NCBI GenBank assembly: GCA_016841005.1
Contig: JAEORG010000227.1
Location: 1-8,600, forward strand
DNA from: Candidatus Thorarchaeota archaeon
GTDB lineage: Archaea; Asgardarchaeota; Thorarchaeia; Thorarchaeales; Thorarchaeaceae
DNA: 8,600 bases
Direction of reading: 5' to 3'
Under the pieces are notes generated by a model. That model worked only from the letters and a program-made list of their open reading frames with translations. It was not told the origin of the DNA and did not search any database. Both the position numbers and the translations under genes were made by a program. How positions within the stretch are numbered: the stretch's first letter is position 1; each line of letters starts with the position of its first letter. Of this stretch, positions 1 to 5,243 are shown one piece after another.

Positions 1-1557
1 AGACTTCAGGAGATTGTTGGTGAAAGGAATGTTACACGGAATCCCGCGATTCTGGAAACCTATGCGTTTCAATGGTGTTATGAGATTGAGAGTGCACAGC
101 GTGGCGAGGAACCATCTAGGTTTGGAATAAGACCTGCAGCTGTGATTCTACCAGCCACGACTCAAGAGGTTCAAGCCATTGTGAAAGTTTGTAATGAGTT
201 TGATGTAGTATACAAAGCTATCAGTACTGGAATGGGCCCGTGGTCAGGAGTATCGAGAGAAGATGCAATTCAAATCGATCTTCGAAGAATGAACAGGATT
301 CTAGAGGTTGATCCAAATAATCTCTATGCTGTTATTGAACCCTATGTTACAAATGCTGAACTACAGTCTGAATTGTTTCAATATGGTCTCATGCATCATG
401 CTCAAGGCGCAGGACCACAGACTTCCCCGCTTGCAAGCCATACTTCCTTTGTTGGTCCAGGATTCACATCTCCTTATACAGGGTTTAGTGGTCGTAATCT
501 ACTTGGAGCAGAATGGGTAGCACCCAATGGAGAGGTTATCCACTTAGGTTCATATGATTCAACTAAAAAGTGGTTTACAGGAGATGGGCCAGGTTTCAGT
601 CTGAGAGGGGTTATTCGTGGATGGCTTGGTGCTTATGGAGGACTTGGTGTCTTCACAAAAGCAGCAATCAAACTCTACTCTTTCCCAGCACCTAGAGATT
701 GGAAATGGAAAACTGGTGGAACAATTCCAAGTTATGAATGGGAAGTTCCTCCGTATTGGAAGCTGTTTGTCCTAAATTTCCAAGAATGGGACCAGTATCA
801 AGCCGCATTCTACGAAGTTAGTGACCATGATGTTGTAATGATGGCAACGACATCATCATCTGAAGGGTTGGCTGCTCTATTTACAGATACGAAGATGGAA
901 GCACTCGAGGTCATCTTCGGAGGTCTACTAGAACGTACTCGAAGATATTTCATCGTACTGATTGCAGCACACACAGAGAGGGAGTTCAACTATCGTGTTA
1001 AACTAATCAGTACAATCATGGAGAAGCATAACGGGGAAGATTTGATTGAAGAGGGTCTTATATCACCACGTCCCTCTCACTATGCAGAAACCATTCGAAA
1101 CATGCTTGGAGGCCATGCGTTTAGATTCTCTAATTGTTTTCAGAGTACACACGGTGGCATGGATACGGTTGCTATGGCCATCAAACTCGCACAAGTGAAT
1201 GCGCCAATAAAAAACAGGTACATCGAGAAGGGTGTTATTGGCGACGATCAGGGTGAGGGTATATGGACGACAACATATGAAGGTGGGCATATGGCGCATC
1301 TTGAAGTCCCAACAGTCTATAATGGGGCATCAAAAGAATCTTGTTTGGGGTATGCTGATTATCAGGATGAATGTAATGAGGTCGATCTTCAGCAGGCTTT
1401 AGGTATGCCTTTCTTTGTCGTTGGGGATAAGGTACATGATTACTATTCCTCACGAACAATGGATTATCCAAAATATCTGAGAAGAATCAAATCCGCCTTT
1501 GACCCCAGAGGAGTATCAGATTCTTCTCACTATGTTTCATCGAAAAGGAGTAAATGA
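1..1557 (+). CDS. FAD-linked oxidase, GlcD-like PCMH family (5' truncated by window edge)
   Basis: The frame is open from base 1 to the TGA at 1555-1557, so 518 residues are visible and the true start lies left of the window. A GTG at 142 falls inside the protein and is not a likely start. The PCMH-type FAD-binding fold begins around visible residue 40 with RPAAVILPATTQEVQAIVK, the usual Pro-rich opening of COG0277 oxidases. It continues through the glycine-rich stretch after GAGPQTSP and ends in a GWLGAYGGLGVFTKAAIKLY-type segment near residues 205-225. The C-terminal end has the family's closing pattern, RIKSAFDPRGVSDSSHY. Members oxidise 2-hydroxy acids, phenols, sugars or alkyl-DHAP using FAD; the substrate cannot be told here. 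The stop overlaps the first possible start of the SCP2-like gene, suggesting an operon and possibly a lipid-like substrate. The family call is firm and the substrate unknown. Confidence 0.88.
   Translation, partial: RLQEIVGERNVTRNPAILETYAFQWCYEIESAQRGEEPSRFGIRPAAVILPATTQEVQAIVKVCNEFDVVYKAISTGMGPWSGVSREDAIQIDLRRMNRILEVDPNNLYAVIEPYVTNAELQSELFQYGLMHHAQGAGPQTSPLASHTSFVGPGFTSPYTGFSGRNLLGAEWVAPNGEVIHLGSYDSTKKWFTGDGPGFSLRGVIRGWLGAYGGLGVFTKAAIKLYSFPAPRDWKWKTGGTIPSYEWEVPPYWKLFVLNFQEWDQYQAAFYEVSDHDVVMMATTSSSEGLAALFTDTKMEALEVIFGGLLERTRRYFIVLIAAHTEREFNYRVKLISTIMEKHNGEDLIEEGLISPRPSHYAETIRNMLGGHAFRFSNCFQSTHGGMDTVAMAIKLAQVNAPIKNRYIEKGVIGDDQGEGIWTTTYEGGHMAHLEVPTVYNGASKESCLGYADYQDECNEVDLQQALGMPFFVVGDKVHDYYSSRTMDYPKYLRRIKSAFDPRGVSDSSHYVSSKRSK
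1546..1550 (+). promoter_or_regulatory. Shine-Dalgarno site deciding the SCP2-like start
   Basis: AGGAG lies inside the last codons of the FAD oxidase. Its spacing is 9 nt to ATG 1560 but only 3 nt to ATG 1554, which favours the second methionine. Its position within the upstream gene supports translational coupling. Confidence 0.6.
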
Positions 1558-1559
1558 AT

Positions 1560-1982
1560 ATGACATTCTTTGAAAGCAAGGAGCAATTCATGCAAGTCTT
1601 TCAGGAGTTTTGGCCTAGGGCTATCGCTATTCCTCATGTCTATGAGCGACTATGTGAATCAGAGATCATAGCACGATTCGTTGTTGAGGAACCTGAATTG
1701 GAAATGACTATTGATTTCAAGCACAATGGATCTGATGGGAAACAGGGAATTCTGAGTTTTGATTCTGATGCAGAACCAGAGATAACTGTCTATAGCAAAT
1801 CAGATATCGCTAACAAATTCTGGCAAGGAAAGTTACGAACATCTGTAGCAATGGCAAAAGGCGAGGTGAAAATCACTGGATCTGTTATGAAAGGATTAGG
1901 TCTCATTGGCAAAGTGAAACCCCTTCACCCTGTATATATTCAAGTCTTGAGGGATTTAGATCTTGAACGATTGTTAGTGTAG
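1560..1982 (+). CDS. SCP2 sterol-carrier-like lipid-binding protein
   Basis: This is a 140-residue, single-domain soluble protein. The SCP2 fold is recognised from its C-terminal half: a hydrophobic strand region (GILSFDSD, EITVYSKSD), then FWQGKLRTSVAMAKGEVKI and TGSVMKGLGLIGKVKPLHP. This closely follows the usual SCP2 pattern of a short 'FW.GK' turn, a helix, 'AMAKGE(V/I)K..G', and a lysine-containing helix ending in a proline. SCP2 domains bind acyl chains, sterols or other hydrophobic ligands in a tunnel. I prefer ATG 1560 because the AGGAG at 1546-1550 is 9 nt away from it. The in-frame ATG at 1554 overlaps the oxidase stop as ATGA but is only 3 nt from that site. The tight coupling suggests the protein delivers or holds a hydrophobic substrate or product for the oxidase; that is inference. 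Confidence 0.85.
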   Translation: MTFFESKEQFMQVFQEFWPRAIAIPHVYERLCESEIIARFVVEEPELEMTIDFKHNGSDGKQGILSFDSDAEPEITVYSKSDIANKFWQGKLRTSVAMAKGEVKITGSVMKGLGLIGKVKPLHPVYIQVLRDLDLERLLV

Positions 1983-2019
1983 ATTGATGGAAAACACCGT
2001 AGATTGCTATGCTAGAGCC

Positions 2020-2027
2020 ATTTATAC
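2020..2027 (+). promoter_or_regulatory. TATA-like box for the beta-lactamase-fold gene
   Basis: ATTTATAC sits in the 70-nt gap after the SCP2-like gene. A transcript starting about 25 nt downstream would begin near 2047-2052, just ahead of the candidate starts at GTG 2055, ATG 2064 and ATG 2073. No good Shine-Dalgarno site precedes these starts, which fits a short-leader or leaderless archaeal mRNA. This is inferred from sequence only. Confidence 0.4.
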
Positions 2028-2063
2028 GACAGATGGTTTGGTGTTCTTAATAGTGTGGCAAAT

Positions 2064-3287
2064 ATGAGTGCGATGAGACAGATTTTGGTACTCTGTATAA
2101 TATCCCTTCTCAATCTATCCCTCACATCACCTGTCTCAACTCATCACCTAACTACACAAAATGATGATGAATACTGGCCCACTGATTTGTGGCGTACATC
2201 CTCACTCCAAGAACAAGATATGAACACTCAAAGAATTGGGAGGTTGATTTCTAGGATTGAAGAGGGGTCCGCTGTAAAATCTCTCTTGATTATAAGGAAT
2301 GGATATTTAGTATATGAGAACTATAGACTCGGATACGATTCTGATTCTCTCATGCATATCTTCTCTTGCACTAAGAGTTTTACATCAGCATTGATTGGTA
2401 TTGCAATACGCGAGGGATACCTTGATTCAATCGACGATCCAATCCTTCCATATTTCCCTAATTGGACGATTGAAAATGTTGATGCAAGGAAACAACGAAT
2501 GACCATCAAAGACCTTCTCACTATGACGCCTGGAGTCGATTGGAATGAACATAACATCTCTTATTCCAGTCCTGATAACATGGTCAATCAGATGCTTGCA
2601 AGCGATAATCCGGCAAAATTCGTACTCGATCTCAAGATGGTTAGTGAACCCGGCTTGGATTATAGATACAATACTGGAGCAAGCCAAGTGTTGTCAGCTT
2701 TATTGAGAGAAGCTACAGGAATTCGACCTTTGGAATACGCTAGAGAGTTTCTCTTTAATCCTCTAGGTATATCAGACATAGCATGGGCATTGACAAGAGT
2801 GGACACAAACTTGGGGGGCTCACAGCTCTATATTCGTTCAAGAGACATGGCTCGTTTTGGCTACCTCTATCTTCACAATGGAATATGGAATGGTACAGCA
2901 CTCATTCCTTCAACTTATGTTGAGGAGTCTAAATCGCCTTTGATATCAACTTTCTATGGGCATGAATATGGATTACACTGGTGGGTCGATGAAACACATG
3001 GATATTTCTGCGCTTTAGGCTCACAAGGCCAAGGAATATTCATAGATCCATCATTAAATCTCATAATGGTCATTACTGGTAGTTCAGATTCCATACCTAT
3101 GGAAGTTTACTTCGAAAGCTATGTTCAGAGAGCAGCATCAGAGGGTTATCCAGCGGAAGGTTCAGAAGAACCACCTCCACAGGATTCTGATTATCGAGTT
3201 GTGGTTATTTTCGGATTAGGATTTACAGGTGTAGTTGCAATCATGATAGTGATAATCTATCCGAAACTGCGTAAATCAACTCAGTGA
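2064..3287 (+). CDS. Secreted, membrane-anchored beta-lactamase/PBP-fold serine hydrolase
   Basis: The protein has about 407 residues from ATG 2064; an upstream GTG at 2055 and an ATG at 2073 are also possible. Numbering below is from the GTG. A signal-peptide-like start (ILVLCIISLLNLSLTSPVS, about residues 10-28) is followed by the PF00144 domain. The catalytic SxxK is S104-C-T-K107 in HIFSCTKSFTSALIG. The second motif is Y205-N-T in LDYRYNTGAS, and the third-motif region is about LGSQGQGIFIDP (321-332). An acidic, Pro-rich linker (about 363-379) leads to a C-terminal membrane helix (VVVIFGLGFTGVVAIMIVII, 382-401) and a basic tail (KLRK). The catalytic domain should therefore face outside the cell, tethered by its C terminus. 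Family members include esterases, D-aminopeptidases, DD-peptidases and lactamases. Because archaea lack standard peptidoglycan, an esterase or peptidase role is more likely than lactam resistance. It appears to be a single-gene unit. Confidence 0.85.
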   Translation: MSAMRQILVLCIISLLNLSLTSPVSTHHLTTQNDDEYWPTDLWRTSSLQEQDMNTQRIGRLISRIEEGSAVKSLLIIRNGYLVYENYRLGYDSDSLMHIFSCTKSFTSALIGIAIREGYLDSIDDPILPYFPNWTIENVDARKQRMTIKDLLTMTPGVDWNEHNISYSSPDNMVNQMLASDNPAKFVLDLKMVSEPGLDYRYNTGASQVLSALLREATGIRPLEYAREFLFNPLGISDIAWALTRVDTNLGGSQLYIRSRDMARFGYLYLHNGIWNGTALIPSTYVEESKSPLISTFYGHEYGLHWWVDETHGYFCALGSQGQGIFIDPSLNLIMVITGSSDSIPMEVYFESYVQRAASEGYPAEGSEEPPPQDSDYRVVVIFGLGFTGVVAIMIVIIYPKLRKSTQ

Positions 3288-3292
3288 AAGCG

Positions 3293-3300
3293 ATTATATG
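3293..3300 (+). promoter_or_regulatory. TATA-like box for the WGR gene
   Basis: ATTATATG begins 6 nt after the hydrolase stop. With normal archaeal spacing, transcription would start near 3320-3325, giving a leader of about 10 nt before ATG 3332. No Shine-Dalgarno site is visible before that ATG, in keeping with a short-leader transcript. Confidence 0.35.
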
Positions 3301-3331
3301 GGTTAATTCCATATCCATGTCGAATTAAATA

Positions 3332-3559
3332 ATGAGTTCAAAGCCTATCAATACTGGCCGTTATGAGAGCAGCACAGATTTCTGGTCAGCAGAGATTAGA
3401 GGTAAGTCTGTAACAATACACTTTGGGAAGATCGGTAGAAACGGGACCCGTGCCGCTAGAGAATTTGGATCTCATGCTGAAGCTGAATATTTTGTGAATG
3501 AAAGATTACAAGCCAAGATTGATGAAGGTTTCAAATTAGTTGAATCAAAACAGAGTTAG
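3332..3559 (+). CDS. Stand-alone WGR domain protein
   Basis: This 75-residue protein is almost entirely one WGR domain. Visible hallmarks are a strand with the conserved Trp (DFWSAEIRGKSVTIHF, about 17-32) and the glycine-containing motif FGKIGRNGT, standing where classical members have 'WGRIG..G'. A REFGSHAEAEYFVNERLQAKIDEGF segment (about 43-67) matches the usual 'F.s...A...f....aeK...GY' helix region. WGR domains in PARPs and in MolR-type bacterial proteins bind nucleic-acid ends or connect to catalytic domains. Here there is no partner domain in the same chain, and none in the neighbouring genes. The ATG is the only sensible start, because the ATG at 3317 reaches a stop after three codons. 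It lies 44 nt after the hydrolase gene and convergent to the short - strand gene at 3659-3829. The domain is well supported and the biological role unknown. Confidence 0.82.
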   Translation: MSSKPINTGRYESSTDFWSAEIRGKSVTIHFGKIGRNGTRAAREFGSHAEAEYFVNERLQAKIDEGFKLVESKQS

Positions 3560-3568
3560 TAAAAGTCA

Positions 3569-3595
3569 CTGCTGGCATTTCTCATTAGCCAGCAG
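3569..3595. terminator. Hairpin between convergent genes, candidate bidirectional terminator
   Basis: CTGCTGGC (3569-3576) and GCCAGCAG (3588-3595) form a perfect 8-bp GC-rich stem with an 11-nt loop. It begins 9 nt after the WGR stop and lies 63 nt beyond the stop of the convergent short gene. Neither side has a long uninterrupted T tract: the + strand continues CAATAGTCTTTG and the - strand AGTGACTTTTAC. Termination activity is therefore plausible but unproven. Confidence 0.5.
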
Positions 3596-3658
3596 CAATA
3601 GTCTTTGATATTAATCATTCATTTCTGATAATCGATTTCAATAATGGTCTCTTAGATC

Positions 3659-3829
3659 CTATGGACTAGTTTCCCATGTAGGTCGATTATACTCACGATC
3701 AATAAAATGGGCCTTTCTGTCAGAGTTGTAGATGAACTCTTCGAATACATTGATACAACATCTGATTTCATCTTTCATCATTTCTCTTCTGACTTTTCGC
3801 GTTCTTCTTCGTGATACACGACCTGACAT
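3659..3829 (-). CDS. Small basic protein of unknown function, 56 residues
   Basis: A short ORF starts at ATG 3829 and stops at TAG 3661-3659. A perfect AAGGAGGT ribosome binding site (3845-3838) sits 8 nt before the ATG, as strong as any in the window, which argues for real translation. The N terminus is highly basic (MSGRVSRRRTRKVRREMMK). The middle contains a Cys pair in EIRCCINVFEEF, and the C-terminal part is mixed and aromatic (DREYNRPTWETSP). There is no signal peptide or membrane helix. The basic, probably helical N terminus could bind nucleic acid or an acidic partner, but I do not recognise a family. It lies 203 nt downstream of the longin-like B gene on the same strand, so it may be the last gene of that operon or have its own promoter. 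An overlapping + strand ORF (3732-3929) is judged its shadow. Confidence 0.6.
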   Translation of the reverse strand: MSGRVSRRRTRKVRREMMKDEIRCCINVFEEFIYNSDRKAHFIDREYNRPTWETSP

Positions 3830-3837
3830 TTTGTTTT

Positions 3838-3845
3838 ACCTCCTT
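3838..3845 (-). promoter_or_regulatory. Strong Shine-Dalgarno site for the 56-residue gene
   Basis: On the - strand AAGGAGGT is followed by 8 nt (AAAACAAA) and then ATG at 3829. This near-perfect match and ideal spacing are the main reasons for calling the short ORF a gene. Confidence 0.65.
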
Positions 3846-3846
3846 G

Positions 3847-3884
3847 AGAAAACAACAAACCCACGTCCTCTTCCCCGAGAGGAC
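3847..3884 (-). terminator. Hairpin plus T-rich tract upstream of the 56-residue gene
   Basis: Read on the - strand, GTCCTCT (3884-3878) and AGAGGAC (3871-3865) form a 7-bp stem around a 6-nt loop. A T-rich run follows (TTTGTTGTTTTCTC, about 3860-3847). It resembles an intrinsic terminator for the operon that ends at 4033. It stops just short of the ribosome binding site of the next gene, so it could also act as an attenuator or processing site. Confidence 0.4.
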
Positions 3885-3973
3885 CACCCAAAAGAAAAAG
3901 CAGACATCACGAGGAAGACAACATTCTAGCACCCACTAAAATAGGGCCATATTGTGAATGTATTATTTTCTCG

Positions 3974-4023
3974 TGACATTGTATGTCAAAATTAATTACT
4001 CTCATATTGATTTAAATTTTGAC
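3974..4023. repeat. Overlapping inverted repeats downstream of the longin-like B gene
   Basis: TGACAT-TGT-ATGTCA (3974-3988) is a perfect 6+6 bp palindrome with a 3-nt centre. GTCAAAATT (3985-3993) pairs perfectly with AATTTTGAC (4015-4023). The two share the bases 3985-3988, so only one could form as an RNA hairpin at a time. They lie 10-59 nt after the longin-like B stop (- strand). They could help end that transcript or serve as protein-binding sites; nothing in the sequence decides between these. Confidence 0.35.
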
Positions 4024-4032
4024 TTCCATGTA

Positions 4033-4473
4033 TTAGGAGGAAGAATGTACTAACATTTGAGTGAGGAAGTTGTCTAATCTAAATGATACCCTATGGTTAA
4101 CTGTACCTGTATCTAAGGTTGTCAATAATGAATGCCATAATTCAGGTTCATTTCTCAGATAGTTGATAATTTCCTTCAATCTGAAATCAGCAGAGTTACA
4201 ATCGCCTTTGAAGATATAACAGAAAAGAAATTGCTGCTCAATCCGCATCAATAAGGTGTACTCACCAAAACAAACTTTCTCCAGCTGTTGAGAGAATATT
4301 TCACTACTGCATGTATTCAAAGCGGTGAGTATTCCGCTTACAAGACTTTCATCCACATCAAAGTGAGGATCGAATGTCTTTGAAATTAGATTTAATCCTG
4401 CATCTACTGAAAGAAGGATAAATTGAACCGGTTTTTCCCTTAGTGCTGTGCTTGAGATATTAGTCGTAATCAC
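4033..4473 (-). CDS. Longin/roadblock-like small protein B (GTPase partner candidate)
   Basis: This is a 146-residue protein starting at GTG 4473, chosen because GGAGG lies 8 nt upstream. The nearby ATG at 4477 is in another frame and stops after five codons. The fold pattern is a strand pair (VQFILLSVDAGLNLISKTF, 16-34), a helix (SLVSGILTALNTCSSEIF, 43-60), then strands LEKVCFGEYTLLMRIEQQ and FLFCYIFKG (about 64-89), followed by helices. It aligns almost without gaps to the gene upstream (A: LGGFLSAIQMFSKNI then EQLEFGDMKLLIG), so the two look like diverged paralogues. This strand-helix-strand pattern is typical of longin- or roadblock-like domains, which dimerise and bind small GTPases. The cassette opens with such a GTPase. 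It is the fourth gene, 29 nt after A. It is Cys-rich for a cytosolic archaeal protein (four Cys). The fold call rests on pattern only and the role is inferred. Confidence 0.6.
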   Translation of the reverse strand: MITTNISSTALREKPVQFILLSVDAGLNLISKTFDPHFDVDESLVSGILTALNTCSSEIFSQQLEKVCFGEYTLLMRIEQQFLFCYIFKGDCNSADFRLKEIINYLRNEPELWHSLLTTLDTGTVNHRVSFRLDNFLTQMLVHSSS

Positions 4474-4502
4474 TCATCTTCCCTCCAATTTTCTGTAACA
4501 AA

Positions 4503-4946
4503 CTAGAACACTGTATTCCCCCAATCTTTAGCGCTCTTCAGAGACTTCCATCCTTCATTCTCCGTCCACTCTTTGACACTCTTATCGACTTTCTCTTTTG
4601 CCTCGCCATTCAGACTAAGCATCTCTTTGATAAGGGAAAGAAAACCATCATTATAATCCATACCATTGTTTTCACTTACAATTTGGGTCACTGTGCGATT
4701 TTCATCCTCTGCATTCTTCTCATTTGCTTCATGCAGAGTCACAACGTGATATTCCCCTGAATTACCGATTAGAAGCTTCATATCTCCAAATTCTAATTGC
4801 TCAATTACGTCGCCTGCAATATTCTTGCTAAACATCTGAATCGCGGAAAGGAATCCACCAAGCATAGTAACATCAGCTTCGAGGTTTTCCCAACCTACAG
4901 ATGCTACTGTTTCACCAGCCTCATTCACTAACATAATTCCATACAT
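4503..4946 (-). CDS. Longin/roadblock-like small protein A (GTPase partner candidate)
   Basis: A 147-residue cytosolic protein starts at ATG 4946, with AGGAG 10 nt upstream on the - strand. The first 15 residues make a strand pair (MYGIMLVNEAGETVAS) like the opening of longin and roadblock domains. A helix follows (MLGGFLSAIQMFSKNI, 28-43), then EQLEFGDMKLLIG and EYHVVTLHE strands (49-73). The second half is acidic and helical (from about 75), ending in a Lys/Trp-containing tail (KEWTENEGWKSLKSAKDWG). The N-terminal 75 residues match gene B in spacing and hydrophobic pattern. Small proteins of these folds act as regulators or platforms for Ras-family GTPases, for example MglB with MglA, Ragulator with Rag and TRAPP with Rab. 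The GTPase two genes upstream is the natural partner. The gene lies 24 nt after the zinc-ribbon gene. Confidence 0.6.
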   Translation of the reverse strand: MYGIMLVNEAGETVASVGWENLEADVTMLGGFLSAIQMFSKNIAGDVIEQLEFGDMKLLIGNSGEYHVVTLHEANEKNAEDENRTVTQIVSENNGMDYNDGFLSLIKEMLSLNGEAKEKVDKSVKEWTENEGWKSLKSAKDWGNTVF

Positions 4947-4970
4947 GTATCAATTTCTCCTTGTGCAGAT

Positions 4971-5231
4971 TTACAGTGATTCAAACCAATCAGCAGTTTT
5001 CTCAATTGCACCCTTTTCAGCAGCATCAGCTGATGATGCAACTTCTATGTCTCTGATTGTAAAGTTCCCGTCAACAAAGAGAACAAGTATGTGGTTGTTG
5101 GAGCACGAAACGGTCACCAAAGCAGGTAACCGTTCCGCCTCGTGGATACGTTTTTCTTCGATTTCTAGTTTCACCAACTCGCCATTCCGACACTCTGGGC
5201 AAACAAAAGGAGTTAATGCTCTACCTGCCAT
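4971..5231 (-). CDS. Small zinc-ribbon-like protein in the GTPase operon
   Basis: This 86-residue protein starts at ATG 5231, supported by a strong AGGAGGT site 5 nt upstream that overlaps the end of the GTPase gene. Potential metal ligands are C11 and C14 (FVCPECRNGEL) and C43 and H47 (VSCSNNHILVLF), a CxxC...CxxxH set that fits one zinc-ribbon-type site. Between and after them lie strand-like segments (LVKLEIEEK, PALVTVSC, HILVLFVDGNFTIRDIEV), followed by an acidic helical tail. No catalytic motif is seen and I recognise no named family. Its position between the GTPase and the two longin-like genes, 12 nt and 24 nt from its neighbours, argues for a shared job. It could be an adaptor, a GTPase effector, or a structural subunit. 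The ligand set is seen in the sequence; zinc binding itself is inferred. Confidence 0.65.
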   Translation of the reverse strand: MAGRALTPFVCPECRNGELVKLEIEEKRIHEAERLPALVTVSCSNNHILVLFVDGNFTIRDIEVASSADAAEKGAIEKTADWFESL

Positions 5232-5232
5232 A

Positions 5233-5243
5233 CTTGAACCTCC
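5233..5243 (-). promoter_or_regulatory. Strong Shine-Dalgarno site for the zinc-ribbon gene
   Basis: On the - strand AGGAGGT lies directly after the G of the GTPase TGA stop, 5 nt before ATG 5231. It supports coupled translation of the two genes. Confidence 0.6.

Noticed and set aside
3732..3929. A + strand ORF of 65 residues between the WGR gene and the - strand operon
   Set aside because: It has no ribosome binding site and low-complexity composition, and it overlaps the - strand 56-residue ORF, which has a perfect ribosome binding site.
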